NCBI RefSeq assembly: GCF_015221875.1
Contig: NZ_JACYGY010000001.1
Coordinates: 5,434,501 to 5,498,500 of the forward strand
Direction: 5' to 3'
DNA: 64,000 nucleotides
Source: Dyadobacter subterraneus
GTDB taxonomy: Bacteria; Bacteroidota; Bacteroidia; Cytophagales; Spirosomataceae
Position 1 is the stretch's first letter. Each line of letters begins with the position of its first letter. The notes below the pieces were generated by a model. It had not been told where the DNA came from. It did not search any database and saw only the letters and a program-made list of their open reading frames with translations. The position numbers and the translations under genes were made by a program. Shown here piece by piece: positions 25,146-34,376 of this stretch.

Positions 25146-25661
25146 ATGCTTCTTTCAATCATTGTTGCTGTTTCTGAAAACGGTGTTATAGGACTAAACA
25201 ATCAACTCATCTGGCGACTACCTGATGATCTTAAACGATTCAAAAAACTCACTCTCGGACATCCGATGATCATGGGCAGAAAAACTTTTGAATCCATTGG
25301 AAAACCACTTCCAGGTAGACAATCCATCATCATAACCCGCGACAAAAATTTTTATTTTGAAGGTACCATTGTCGTTCATTCATTGGAAGAAGCTATTGAA
25401 GAAGCACAAAAAACAGGAACAGATGAAGCTTTCGTTATAGGCGGCGGAGATATATACAATCAGGTTCAAAAGATTTCTGATAAGTTATACGTCACAGAAG
25501 TACATACTGAAACCGAAGGCGATACATTTTTCAAAATAGAAAATTCAGATTTGTGGGAAGAAGTTGAAAGAGAAAATCACCCAAGCGATGAAAAGCATGA
25601 ATTTTCATTTGACTTTGTTGATTATATAAGAAAAACACAATTTGATAGTACAGTTAAATAA
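25146..25661 (+). CDS. folA: Dihydrofolate reductase
   Basis: 171 residues. Typical DHFR blocks: IIVAVSENGVIGLNNQLIWR with the catalytic Asp in LPDDLKRFK, then MIMGRKTFESIGKPLPGRQS, and FVIGGGDIYNQ. It reduces dihydrofolate to tetrahydrofolate with NADPH. It follows fmt, the enzyme that uses a folate product, with a repeat element between. Confidence 0.96.
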   Translation: MLLSIIVAVSENGVIGLNNQLIWRLPDDLKRFKKLTLGHPMIMGRKTFESIGKPLPGRQSIIITRDKNFYFEGTIVVHSLEEAIEEAQKTGTDEAFVIGGGDIYNQVQKISDKLYVTEVHTETEGDTFFKIENSDLWEEVERENHPSDEKHEFSFDFVDYIRKTQFDSTVK

Positions 25662-25681
25662 AATTACAAAAAATATTTTCC

Positions 25682-25763
25682 GCCACGAATACACCGCGCG
25701 GCGGACCGTGAATGTTGACTAATTGGTTTAAAAACATTTTTGAATAATTCGTGTATTCGTGGC
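25682..25763. repeat. Inverted-repeat element, GCCACGAATACAC family
   Basis: GCCACGAATACAC (25682-25694) and GTGTATTCGTGGC (25751-25763) are perfect 13-base inverted arms around 56 bases. It sits in the gap between folA and the esterase. A partial look-alike (GCCACGAATAACA) is at 57578. Confidence 0.6.
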
Positions 25764-25856
25764 ATGTTTTCTTCTCATATTCCTAAATCAGAGGAAGCCA
25801 GATAGAAAAATTTCGTTAAACTATTCATCCTGTTACTATTCGTTATAAAAATCTTG

Positions 25857-25864
25857 TAAATTTG
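25857..25864 (+). promoter_or_regulatory. Promoter -7 box for the esterase gene
   Basis: TAAATTTG, an exact TAnnTTTG match 33 bases before the ATG at 25897. No convincing -33 box. Confidence 0.55.
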
Positions 25865-25896
25865 ACACTTATATTGACCCCAGTGTTATTACAAGA

Positions 25897-27003
25897 ATGC
25901 TTACAGAAATAGATACGTTAAAGGAAACGCTCACTTTAACGTTAACAACACCCAATACAGACGATCGTCCTATTTTCATAACTGGTCCTTTTTGCAAGTG
26001 GTTGCCGGATCTGCCTCATTTCCAAATGACAAAAGTGGCTCCGGGCCGTTATACTTTTCAATTTCCTACCGATATTGAGTTTGAATTTCCTCTGGAATAT
26101 AAATATACCCGAGGAGGTTGGGATCAGGTAGAACTGGATCGTTATGGTCAGCCTTACGCCAATCGTTTTATTACAGAAGACGAAACAGAAGTGTCGGATT
26201 ATGTGATAAGGTGGCAGACGGACAAGAACAAGAAACTGGATTTGATGCCAATTGTTGAAGTTCTTTCCGAGACTTTTGAGATTCCACAATTACAAAGAGA
26301 ACGCCGTGTTCACGTTTTGCTGCCGCATGATTATTATGAGCAGCCAGACCGCCGCTATCCGGTATTATACATGACCGACGCACAAAATCTTTTTGGCGAA
26401 GGTTCTCCTTATGGAAACTGGGAAATCGACCGCAGACTTGCTACGCTTGCGGGAGAAGATAAAGCAAATGTCATTATCGTTGCGATTGATCACGGCGGAG
26501 ACGAGCGTGTTCAGGAATTTTCTCCTTACGACAATCCGAATTTGGGAAAAGGATTAGGAAATCTGTTCCTGAAATTCGTTACCGAAACGCTTAAAAAACA
26601 CATTGATAATCAATACAGAACCTTACCTGATCGCCTGAATACAGGTATGGGCGGAAGTTCTGTCGGTGGATTGTTGAGTATGTATGCGGCTTTGATGTAT
26701 CCGAATATTTTTGGCAGACTGATGATTTTCTCGCCGTCACTCTGGATTTCACGCAAAATTTATTTTGATGCTATCCATTTTTTCGAACCTTTTGAGACTC
26801 GTATTTATTTATACGGCGGAGGAAAAGAAGGCGCAGAAATGATCCCTAATATTGAAAAATTACAGGAAACGCTTGTTAACCAGGGTTTTGGTTACAGTCG
26901 TGTTAAAATAAAAACATCCTTGAATCCAAAAGGAACACACTCGGAAAGTTGCTGGGGAGAAGAATTTCCCAAAGCTTTGAAGTGGTTGTATTCAGGAGAA
27001 TAA
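25897..27003 (+). CDS. Esterase with N-terminal carbohydrate-binding-like domain
   Basis: 368 residues without a signal peptide. Residues 1-100 form an early-set/CBM-like beta domain (TGPFCKWLPDLPHFQMTKVA, then FPLEYKYTRGGWDQVELD). Residues 125-368 are an esterase-D/enterochelin-esterase type alpha/beta hydrolase: RRVHVLLPHDYYEQPDRRYP, nucleophile in GMGGSSVGGLLS, and a C-terminal His in GTHSESCW. The combination resembles enzymes that release acyl groups from sugars or siderophores. No signal peptide suggests cytoplasmic work. Substrate unknown. Confidence 0.82.
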   Translation: MLTEIDTLKETLTLTLTTPNTDDRPIFITGPFCKWLPDLPHFQMTKVAPGRYTFQFPTDIEFEFPLEYKYTRGGWDQVELDRYGQPYANRFITEDETEVSDYVIRWQTDKNKKLDLMPIVEVLSETFEIPQLQRERRVHVLLPHDYYEQPDRRYPVLYMTDAQNLFGEGSPYGNWEIDRRLATLAGEDKANVIIVAIDHGGDERVQEFSPYDNPNLGKGLGNLFLKFVTETLKKHIDNQYRTLPDRLNTGMGGSSVGGLLSMYAALMYPNIFGRLMIFSPSLWISRKIYFDAIHFFEPFETRIYLYGGGKEGAEMIPNIEKLQETLVNQGFGYSRVKIKTSLNPKGTHSESCWGEEFPKALKWLYSGE

Positions 27004-27012
27004 ATTCTATAT

Positions 27013-27063
27013 AAAAAAAGCTCCCTAACCGAAAGCCTTCGCTTTAAGTTAGGGAGCTTTTTT
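27013..27063. terminator. Bidirectional terminator between esterase and hslU
   Basis: AAAAAAAGCTCCCTAAC (27013-27029) pairs with GTTAGGGAGCTTTTTT (27048-27063) over 16 bases. It serves both convergent genes. Confidence 0.95.
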
Positions 27064-27081
27064 ATTTTTTGTCGAAACAGA

Positions 27082-28482
27082 TTACAGAATAAACTGGCTC
27101 AAATCTCTGTTTTTTACCATGTGAGATAATTTTTCACTCACAAGTTCTGCGGTAACAACGATTGAAGAATCCGGTCCGATTACATCAGGAATATCAAACA
27201 TAAAGTCATTCAGCAGCAAACTCATTACGGTTTGCAAGCGACGCGCTCCGATATTCTCGACTTCACTATTTACTTCAAAAGCAATCCTGGCCATTTCACG
27301 AAGCGCGCCGTCTTCAAATTGAAGATCCACGCCTTCCGCTTCCATCATCGCTTCATATTGTTTTGTTAAAGCGTTTTTCGGCGTTTTCAAAATCTGGTAG
27401 AAATCACTTTCTGTCAAACTGTTCAATTCCACACGAATTGGGAAACGACCTTGAAGTTCCGGAATAAGATCGGATGGTTTTGCTACGTGGAAAGCTCCGG
27501 CAGCGATGAAAAGAATATGATCCGTATTGATTACGCCATGTTTGGTATTTACTGCGCTTCCTTCCACAATCGGTAAAAGATCACGCTGTACGCCTTCACG
27601 ACTAACATCCGGTCCGCTTCCGCCACCTGAACGACTTGAAGCCACTTTATCAATTTCATCAATAAAAATAATCCCCAAGTTTTCCGCTTTTTGAATGGCT
27701 TCCAGTTTTACTTCGTCCATATCAATCAGTTTCCCTGCCTCTTCATCCAAAAGAAGTTTTTTGGCTTCGCCAACGGTAACCTTGCGTTTTTTACCACGAC
27801 GCGGTACCATGTTGCCAATCATTTCCTGGATATTCATCATCGAAATGTCATCCATCGCACCACCGATCATACCAACACTTGGCGACTGGTTTTGCTGGAT
27901 TTCAATTTCTATTTTACGTTCATCCAATTCGCCATTGCGGATTTTTTCTCGGAAACGTTCGCGGGTACGCTGGTTCAGTTCGTTGTCATCTTCCGGAATT
28001 GCTCCGTTTGATTCTGCGTTTTCAGGACGTGGTTTTACAGCATTATTTCCGTGGATCGGAGGAATCAGTGCATCCAGAATAATATCTTCAACGGCTTGTT
28101 CGGCCTTAATTTTAACCTCTTCTTTTTTCTGGGTCCTGACCATTCCAACGGCTTGTTCCACCAGGTCGCGAACCATACTTTCAACATCACGGCCAACATA
28201 TCCAACTTCGGTAAATTTGGATGCTTCTACTTTTACAAAAGGTGCGTCCGCAATTTTTGCCAAACGGCGGGCAATTTCAGTTTTACCAACACCAGTCGCC
28301 CCGATCATCAGGATATTATTCGGTATAATTTCCTTTTGAATATCTTCCGGACTATTCATTCTCCTCCATCTGTTCCGCAAAGCAATGGCAACATTCCGTT
28401 TTGCGTCATTTTGTCCGATTATATACTGATCCAGTTCAAAGACAATTTGTCGTGGAGTAAGGCGGTTCAAGTGTTCAGTCAT
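27082..28482 (-). CDS. hslU: HslU, ATPase subunit of the HslUV protease
   Basis: 466 residues. AAA+ features: Walker A GATGVGKT near residue 62, VGYVGRDVESMVRDL pore region, I-domain with acidic inserts (110-240), Walker B IIFIDEIDK near 272, then sensor and C-terminal domain ending DLSQFIL, the tail that docks into HslV. It unfolds proteins for the HslV peptidase. hslV is not next to it in this window, unlike the usual hslVU pair. Confidence 0.97.
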   Translation of the reverse strand: MTEHLNRLTPRQIVFELDQYIIGQNDAKRNVAIALRNRWRRMNSPEDIQKEIIPNNILMIGATGVGKTEIARRLAKIADAPFVKVEASKFTEVGYVGRDVESMVRDLVEQAVGMVRTQKKEEVKIKAEQAVEDIILDALIPPIHGNNAVKPRPENAESNGAIPEDDNELNQRTRERFREKIRNGELDERKIEIEIQQNQSPSVGMIGGAMDDISMMNIQEMIGNMVPRRGKKRKVTVGEAKKLLLDEEAGKLIDMDEVKLEAIQKAENLGIIFIDEIDKVASSRSGGGSGPDVSREGVQRDLLPIVEGSAVNTKHGVINTDHILFIAAGAFHVAKPSDLIPELQGRFPIRVELNSLTESDFYQILKTPKNALTKQYEAMMEAEGVDLQFEDGALREMARIAFEVNSEVENIGARRLQTVMSLLLNDFMFDIPDVIGPDSSIVVTAELVSEKLSHMVKNRDLSQFIL

Positions 28483-28797
28483 AGTGGGATTTATAAAAAT
28501 ACTTTTACTAGATAAGCTTAAATGTTTGCTTTGAACGAAGAGAAAACCGATTTCTTGTAAAAAAAGGCGGGATACTGCATGGCATAAACGTTTTCATGCC
28601 TGCTCATAAAATTCTCTGAACAAATATATTTTTTTCATCTTAGGATATAAAAAAATGATACCACAGTTAAATAATTACTGACGTTCTTTCCAAGTAAATC
28701 TTTTTAGTAAATTGCCGTCCGAAAACGGCAAGCCTGATAAAATAATCCAGTTTATTTAAACTATAAGGAAAACTAAAAGGATTTAGCGCCTGATCAT
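28483..28797. other. Intergenic region between hslU and GH92
   Basis: About 315 bases between divergent genes. It contains a short hairpin, TTGCCGT (28712-28718) with ACGGCAA (28725-28731), and ends at the GH92 promoter box. Confidence 0.4.
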
Positions 28798-28805
28798 TAT
28801 CTTTG
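28798..28805 (+). promoter_or_regulatory. Promoter -7 box for the GH92 gene
   Basis: TATCTTTG, an exact TAnnTTTG match 40 bases before the ATG at 28845. Confidence 0.6.
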
Positions 28806-28844
28806 TTTTACTGCTACCATAAACTCAAAAGGATTTCCCTTGAC

Positions 28845-31133
28845 ATGAAGAAAATTATCTCCTGTATCGCTTTTTTTACCCTGTTAACCAATTCCCTCGT
28901 TTTTTCCCAGAGTGTGACAACAAACACAAATCTTGTTGATTTTGTGAACCCCTTGATGGGAACCCAGTCAAAGTTCAGTTTGTCGTCCGGAAATACGTAT
29001 CCTGCTATTGCTTTGCCCTGGGGTATGAACTTCTGGATGCCGCAAACCAGTAAAATGGGTGATGGATGGAGCTATATGTATGATGCAGAAAAAATCCGCG
29101 GCTTCAAACAAACGCACCAGCCAAGTCCCTGGATCAATGATTACGGCCAATTTTCAATTATGCCGGTTACCGGTGCGTTGAAAATCGATGAGAACGAACG
29201 CGCAAGCTGGTTTTCACACAAGGCAGAAGTTGCCAAGCCAAATTATTACAAAGTTTATCTGGCCGATTATGATGTAACAACAGAAATTGCACCGACAGAA
29301 CGTGCTGCCCAATTCCGTTTTACTTTCCCGAAATCTGATAGTTCTTATGTGATACTTGATGCTTTTGACAGAGGTTCTTATGTAAAAGTGATTCCTTCGG
29401 AGCGCAAGATTATTGGTTATACTACCAAAAACAGCGGTGGCGTTCCTGCCAACTTCAAGAACTATTTTGTTTTGGTTTTTGATAAAGCTTTCAAATTTTC
29501 TTCCGCATGGAGCAAATTTAAAATCACAAAAGATACCCTTGAAATTCAGGCAAATCACGTAGGTGCTGTGGTTCGTTTTGAAACAAAAACGGGTGAAAAA
29601 ATTGGCTTAAAAGTTGCTTCATCTTTCATTAGTTATGAACAAGCCGAAAGAAATTTAACGACTGAAATTGGTAAAGATACTTTTGACCAAACACAGGAAA
29701 AAGGCCGTAATATCTGGAATACTGAGCTTTCACGCATTACTGTTGAAGGTGATAATATTGATCAGATCCGTACTTTTTACTCCTGTCTATACCGCGTTTT
29801 GCTTTTCCCAAGAAAATTCTACGAATTTGATGCGAAAGGCAAAGTGGTTCATTATAGTCCCTATAATGGTGAAGTTCGTCCGGGGTATATGTTTACTGAT
29901 AACGGATTCTGGGATACTTTCCGCGCCGTTTTCCCATTCTTCACGCTTATGTATCCAACCATGAATGCGCACATCATGGAAGGTTTGGCAAATGCTTATG
30001 ACGAAAGCGGATTTTTGCCTGAATGGGCAAGTCCTGGTCATCGTGATTGTATGATCGGTTCCAATTCAGCTTCGCTGATTGCAGATTCTTACATAAAGGG
30101 AATTCGTGGTTATGATATTGAAAAACTATATTCCGCGATCATTAAAAATACTGAAAATGCAGGGCCGGTAAGTTCAGTTGGACGTTTCGGACATGAGTAT
30201 TATAATGAACTGGGTTATGTTCCTTATGATGTAAAAATCAATGAAAATGCAGCCCGTACTTTGGAATATTCTTATGCTGACTTTTGTATATCACAATTGG
30301 CAAAAGAATTGAAAAAACCACAAAAAGATATTGACCTATACCTGAAAAGAAGCCAGAATTACCGGAATCTTTTCGATCCGACTACAAAGTGGATGCGTGG
30401 AAAAAATCAGGATGGTAAGTTCCAGACGCCATTTAATCCGTTCAAATGGGGTGATGCATTTACAGAAGGAAACAGCGTTCACTATACCTGGTCGGTGTTT
30501 CAGGACGTAAAAGGTTTGGTAGGATTGATGGGCGGACGTGAAGCTTTTGTTCAGAAACTGGATTCAGTATTTACTTTCCCTCCAATTTTTGATGACAGCT
30601 ATTACGGTTTCCCTATCCATGAAATCCGCGAAATGCAGATCATGAACATGGGTAATTATGCACACGGAAATCAGCCGATCCAGCATATGATTTATTTGTA
30701 TAACTATGCTGGTGCGCCTTCAAAAACGCAATTCTGGCTGCGTCAGGTTATGAAAAAATTGTATCAGGCAACGCCGGACGGATATTGCGGAGATGAAGAT
30801 AACGGACAGACTTCTGCCTGGTATGTTTTCTCGTCACTAGGATTTTATCCGGTAACACCTGGTACCACCCAATACGTAATCGGCTCGCCGCTTTTCAAAA
30901 AAGCAACCATTACGCTTGAAGATGGTAAGAAATTCACGATCGATTCACCAAAAACAAGCGATACCAATATGTATGTAGACGGCGCAACGATGAACGGAAA
31001 ACCTTACGCCAATACATATCTTGAACATAAGGATATCCAAAACGGCGGAACGCTTCAATTCAATATGACCAACTCGCCTTCAAAAGCATGGGGTATCAAA
31101 CCAGAAACAGCACCATTCTCGCTTACTAAGTAA
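28845..31133 (+). CDS. Glycoside hydrolase family 92 (alpha-mannosidase)
   Basis: 762 residues from ATG 28845. A longer reading from a TTG at 28803 overlaps the promoter box and would put 14 residues in front of the signal peptide, so I reject it. Signal peptide MKKIISCIAFFTLLTNSLVF, then SQ. GH92 blocks are evident: VNPLMGTQSKFSLSSGNTYP, MGDGWSYMYDAEKIRGFKQT, GFWDTFRAVFPFFTLMYPTM, and the C-terminal YCGDEDNGQTSAWYVFSSLG holding the catalytic acid region. These calcium-dependent exo-enzymes cut alpha-mannosidic bonds of N-glycans or yeast mannan. Exported to the periplasm or surface. Confidence 0.93.
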   Translation: MKKIISCIAFFTLLTNSLVFSQSVTTNTNLVDFVNPLMGTQSKFSLSSGNTYPAIALPWGMNFWMPQTSKMGDGWSYMYDAEKIRGFKQTHQPSPWINDYGQFSIMPVTGALKIDENERASWFSHKAEVAKPNYYKVYLADYDVTTEIAPTERAAQFRFTFPKSDSSYVILDAFDRGSYVKVIPSERKIIGYTTKNSGGVPANFKNYFVLVFDKAFKFSSAWSKFKITKDTLEIQANHVGAVVRFETKTGEKIGLKVASSFISYEQAERNLTTEIGKDTFDQTQEKGRNIWNTELSRITVEGDNIDQIRTFYSCLYRVLLFPRKFYEFDAKGKVVHYSPYNGEVRPGYMFTDNGFWDTFRAVFPFFTLMYPTMNAHIMEGLANAYDESGFLPEWASPGHRDCMIGSNSASLIADSYIKGIRGYDIEKLYSAIIKNTENAGPVSSVGRFGHEYYNELGYVPYDVKINENAARTLEYSYADFCISQLAKELKKPQKDIDLYLKRSQNYRNLFDPTTKWMRGKNQDGKFQTPFNPFKWGDAFTEGNSVHYTWSVFQDVKGLVGLMGGREAFVQKLDSVFTFPPIFDDSYYGFPIHEIREMQIMNMGNYAHGNQPIQHMIYLYNYAGAPSKTQFWLRQVMKKLYQATPDGYCGDEDNGQTSAWYVFSSLGFYPVTPGTTQYVIGSPLFKKATITLEDGKKFTIDSPKTSDTNMYVDGATMNGKPYANTYLEHKDIQNGGTLQFNMTNSPSKAWGIKPETAPFSLTK

Positions 31134-31141
31134 TTTTTTGT

Positions 31142-31247
31142 AGGTTACGCAGAGAAAGTAAAAAAGAGCGGACGCCCGGGGACACGGAGATTTTCAATAA
31201 TCTCTGTGTCCCTCTTTTTTTATCTCCGTGTTCCTCTCTGTAACCTG
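31142..31247. repeat. Nested inverted-repeat element doubling as GH92 terminator
   Basis: Inner stem GGACACGGAGATT (31180-31192) with AATCTCTGTGTCC (31199-31211), followed by CTCTTTTTTT, so it works as an intrinsic terminator for GH92. Outside, AGGTTAC near 31142 pairs with GTAACCT near 31241. A second ATCTCCGTG at 31222-31230 can compete for CACGGAGAT. The architecture is the same nested pair of arms as in the fmt-folA element but with a different sequence. Confidence 0.65.
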
Positions 31248-31286
31248 CCGACAGAATTAATTATTTTTAAACATTCTAAATAATTT

Positions 31287-31318
31287 CTTGCTTGGTATAC
31301 AATCTCACTATACTTTTG
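31287..31318 (+). promoter_or_regulatory. Promoter of the TonB receptor-DoxX-DUF4198 unit
   Basis: CTTG (31287-31290), 20 bases, then TACTTTTG (31311-31318). Good match to the -33/-7 pattern. Transcription would start near 31325, leaving an 80-base leader. Confidence 0.65.
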
Positions 31319-31404
31319 CCATTAATTACAATCAGTCTAAATAATAACAATTTGATTTAGCTAAGTTGCTGCTCAACCAGAAAGATTATTAACCACTCAA
31401 AAAA

Positions 31405-33780
31405 ATGAAAAAAATTTACTTTATCCTTTGCTTCATGATTCTTTCCCTGTGTTCCTACGCACAAACCGGAAGTATCAAAGGGCAGATTACCTCAGCGGAT
31501 GGAAAACCTGCCCAGCATGTTTCTGTTGGTGTAAAAGGCCACAGACTTGGTGCAATTTCAGCAGAAGACGGAAATTTCGTTATTCAAAAATTGAAACCGG
31601 GCACTTACACAGTTTTGGCAAGTTATGTCGGACTGGAAACTTTGGAACAGCAAGTAGAAGTTATTGACGGACAAACTGCTACGGTTAATTTCACTTTAAA
31701 AGAAACGGCCAACGAATTACAGGAAGTTGTCATCAAAGACGCCAGTCAATATAAAACCAATGAAGTTTCTTCAAGTCTTCGTTTGATGACGCCGATCCAG
31801 GAAACGCCTCAGAATATTCAGGTTGTCACTTCCAAGGCGCTGTCTGATCAGCAGGTAATCAGCATGAGCGATGGCCTGATCCGTAACGTCAGTGGTGCTG
31901 CCAGACTGGAACACTGGGGAGATATGTATGCCAATATTACAATGCGCGGATCTCAGATTCAGGCATTTAGGAATGGATTTAACGTGGTTAGTTCATATTG
32001 GGGACCACTTACAGAAGATATGAGTTTCGTTGATCATATTGAATTTGTAAAAGGTCCGGCAGGTTTTATGCTTGCCAATGGTGATCCAAGCGGTTTGTAT
32101 AATGTTGTGACAAAAAAACCTACGGGACAAACAAAAGGAGAAGCTGGTTTCACGATGGGAAGTTATGGTTTGTACCGTGCCACGCTGGATCTTGACGGAA
32201 AATTAAGCAAAGACGGGAAATTCCTGTACCGTCTGAATGTAGCCGGACAAAATAAAGCGTCATTCCGTCCATATGAATACAATGATCGTTACAGCGTAGC
32301 ACCGGTTATTTCTTACCAGATTGACGAAAAGACAAAACTGACAGCTGAATACACGATGCAGTATGCAAAAATGTCTGATGTTGGATCTTACTATATCTTC
32401 GCGCCAAAAGGTTACGCCACTTTACCGCGAGATTTCACGACCATGCCTCCGGGACTGGAACCAACGAAAATGAAGGATCAAAGTCTGTTTTTGAACCTGC
32501 AACATCAATTAAATGATGACTGGAAATTGACAGTTCAGGCAGCATACTTTAATTATGCACAACGCGGATCAAGCATGTGGCCATCGATTGTAAATCCGGA
32601 TGGAACTATGATCCGTTCGGTTGGTATCTGGGATGCAAAAAGTGAAATGACTTTGGCGCAGGCTTTCGTGAATGGAAATGTTACGACTGGCCCTTTGAAA
32701 CACAAAATTCTTGGTGGAATTGACATAGGAAATAAAGATTACATGGCAGACTGGGGACAAACTCACGACCTTGATACCACAGGAGCAGAATTTAACCCTC
32801 TGGCCCCATATTATGGAAAGCCGGTGAATGGTTATCCGTCTTTTGACAGAACAACAAGTCTTGAAGCAAGAGCTGTGATCGCGGGAGGAAATATGAGCCA
32901 GAAATATACCGGAATCTATGCGCAGGATGAACTTTCCTTTTTGGATAACAGAATCAGATTGACACTGGCTGGACGTTACACTTACGTAAGCATGTCTGCC
33001 TGGGGTGGTGCGGCTGAAACAGCAAAACATTTCTCGCCACGTATCGGTTTGAGTGCTTCCATTGACAAGCAAACATCAATTTATGCACTTTATGACCAGG
33101 CATTTTTACCGCAATCCGGTCGTTTGAGAAGCGGCAGCGTAAAACCTTTAACTGGAAATAATACAGAATTTGGTATCAAAAAAGACTGGGCTGGCGGAAG
33201 CTGGAATACCACGGTTGCTTTTTACCGGATTTTGAAAAATAACGAATTAACCTCTGATCCGAATAGTCCTCCAAACTCAGGTTTAAGTGTTGTGCTTGGT
33301 CAAAAAAGAGCGCAGGGTATTGAGTTCGATTTAAGAGGAACAATTCTTCCGGGATTAAATCTTGTTGCAAATTATGCTTACACAGATTCCAAAGTAACAA
33401 AAGTGACCGAGGGCGTGACTTCTATCGCAAAAGGTGACGTAATTCCTGGTTTCTCAAAACATGTAGTAAACAGCTGGCTAAGCTACAAAATCCAGAAAGG
33501 TGCACTAAAAGGAACAGGTTTTTCCGGCGGATTTACTTATCTGGTCGACAGAGCAATGTCTAATTGGAGTACAACAAATACCAAAACAAACCTTCCTAAT
33601 TATTTCAAACTTGACGGAGGCGTTTTCTGGGAAAAGGACAAAATCAGACTTACGCTAAATGTATTCAATGTTCTTGACAAATATCTGTACAGCGGCGCTT
33701 ACTACGATTATATTTTAAGTTACAGCTACCAGGCAGAAGCACCAAGAAATTACAGATTAAGTATCTCTTACAAGTTTTAA
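31405..33780 (+). CDS. TonB-dependent siderophore/metal receptor
   Basis: 791 residues with signal peptide MKKIYFILCFMILSLCSYAQ. A carboxypeptidase-regulatory-like domain covers 22-108 (TGSIKGQITSADGKPAQHVS). The plug follows (MTPIQETPQNIQVVTSKALS, ITMRGSQIQAFRNGFNVVSS, FVKGPAGFMLANGDPSGLYN). A 22-strand barrel of FhuA/siderophore-receptor type ends NYRLSISYKF. The plug strings are typical of the ferric-siderophore receptor group rather than SusC. It is followed by DoxX and DUF4198 genes, a set that suggests metal acquisition. Ligand not known. Confidence 0.92.
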   Translation: MKKIYFILCFMILSLCSYAQTGSIKGQITSADGKPAQHVSVGVKGHRLGAISAEDGNFVIQKLKPGTYTVLASYVGLETLEQQVEVIDGQTATVNFTLKETANELQEVVIKDASQYKTNEVSSSLRLMTPIQETPQNIQVVTSKALSDQQVISMSDGLIRNVSGAARLEHWGDMYANITMRGSQIQAFRNGFNVVSSYWGPLTEDMSFVDHIEFVKGPAGFMLANGDPSGLYNVVTKKPTGQTKGEAGFTMGSYGLYRATLDLDGKLSKDGKFLYRLNVAGQNKASFRPYEYNDRYSVAPVISYQIDEKTKLTAEYTMQYAKMSDVGSYYIFAPKGYATLPRDFTTMPPGLEPTKMKDQSLFLNLQHQLNDDWKLTVQAAYFNYAQRGSSMWPSIVNPDGTMIRSVGIWDAKSEMTLAQAFVNGNVTTGPLKHKILGGIDIGNKDYMADWGQTHDLDTTGAEFNPLAPYYGKPVNGYPSFDRTTSLEARAVIAGGNMSQKYTGIYAQDELSFLDNRIRLTLAGRYTYVSMSAWGGAAETAKHFSPRIGLSASIDKQTSIYALYDQAFLPQSGRLRSGSVKPLTGNNTEFGIKKDWAGGSWNTTVAFYRILKNNELTSDPNSPPNSGLSVVLGQKRAQGIEFDLRGTILPGLNLVANYAYTDSKVTKVTEGVTSIAKGDVIPGFSKHVVNSWLSYKIQKGALKGTGFSGGFTYLVDRAMSNWSTTNTKTNLPNYFKLDGGVFWEKDKIRLTLNVFNVLDKYLYSGAYYDYILSYSYQAEAPRNYRLSISYKF

Positions 33781-33800
33781 TTTTTATTAGCCGTCTTTTT

Positions 33801-33829
33801 TCATTTGTTCCCGTTCTGGGAACAAATGA
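33801..33829 (+). other. Perfect hairpin without T-tail in the operon gap
   Basis: TCATTTGTTCCC (33801-33812) pairs with GGGAACAAATGA (33818-33829), 12 pairs and a 5-base loop. No T-run follows on the plus strand, so it may stabilise or process the receptor mRNA rather than end it. Confidence 0.6.
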
Positions 33830-33888
33830 GAGCCGGAATATCAAAATGCAATAACCCTGTTACATTTAAAAAGTAAAGATTAATTACT

Positions 33889-34308
33889 ATGCCTTCTTTA
33901 AAATTAAACAGTATTGCCTACCAAAGCCGCTCGTTTGACTTTTCAATGTTGATCTTACGTTTAGGTTTTGGTATCTTAATGATGCCACACGGTTATGCCA
34001 AGTTGATGGGATTTGCCGAAAAATCTGACAAATTCATGAATTTTATGGGTCTGAGCGGACCAGCTTCCTTGTCACTCACCATTTTTGCTGAATTGATTTG
34101 CGCCGGACTTGTTGCCATCGGATTATTTACAAGGCTGGCAACAATTCCATTAATCATCGCTACGATTGTCATCGTTTTTGTAGCCCACGAGGGTGACATT
34201 TTTGACAGCGCTTCTTCCGGATTCTTTTATCTGTTGGCTTATACAGTCATATTTTTGCTGGGTCCCGGCAAATACAGCCTTGACTACACCCTTAACAAAA
34301 AGCGTTAA
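33889..34308 (+). CDS. DoxX-family membrane protein
   Basis: 139 residues with four hydrophobic spans (about 24-42, 58-80, 84-102, 110-126). The DoxX signature is LRLGFGILMMPHGYAKLMGF with PHG in the first helix. Members are quinone-interacting or redox-related membrane proteins, exact reaction often unknown. It lies between the TonB receptor and the DUF4198 gene, 108 and 68 bases away. Confidence 0.88.
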   Translation: MPSLKLNSIAYQSRSFDFSMLILRLGFGILMMPHGYAKLMGFAEKSDKFMNFMGLSGPASLSLTIFAELICAGLVAIGLFTRLATIPLIIATIVIVFVAHEGDIFDSASSGFFYLLAYTVIFLLGPGKYSLDYTLNKKR

Positions 34309-34376
34309 TAATTCCTCAGGCAGTTCCACTGCAATCATCAATAAATACTTACTACTCCCCTTTTAATTAATTTCTT

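Noticed and set aside
27695..28339. Plus-strand frame of 214 codons over hslU
   Set aside because: Antisense to the well-conserved hslU; serine-rich shadow translation, no motif.
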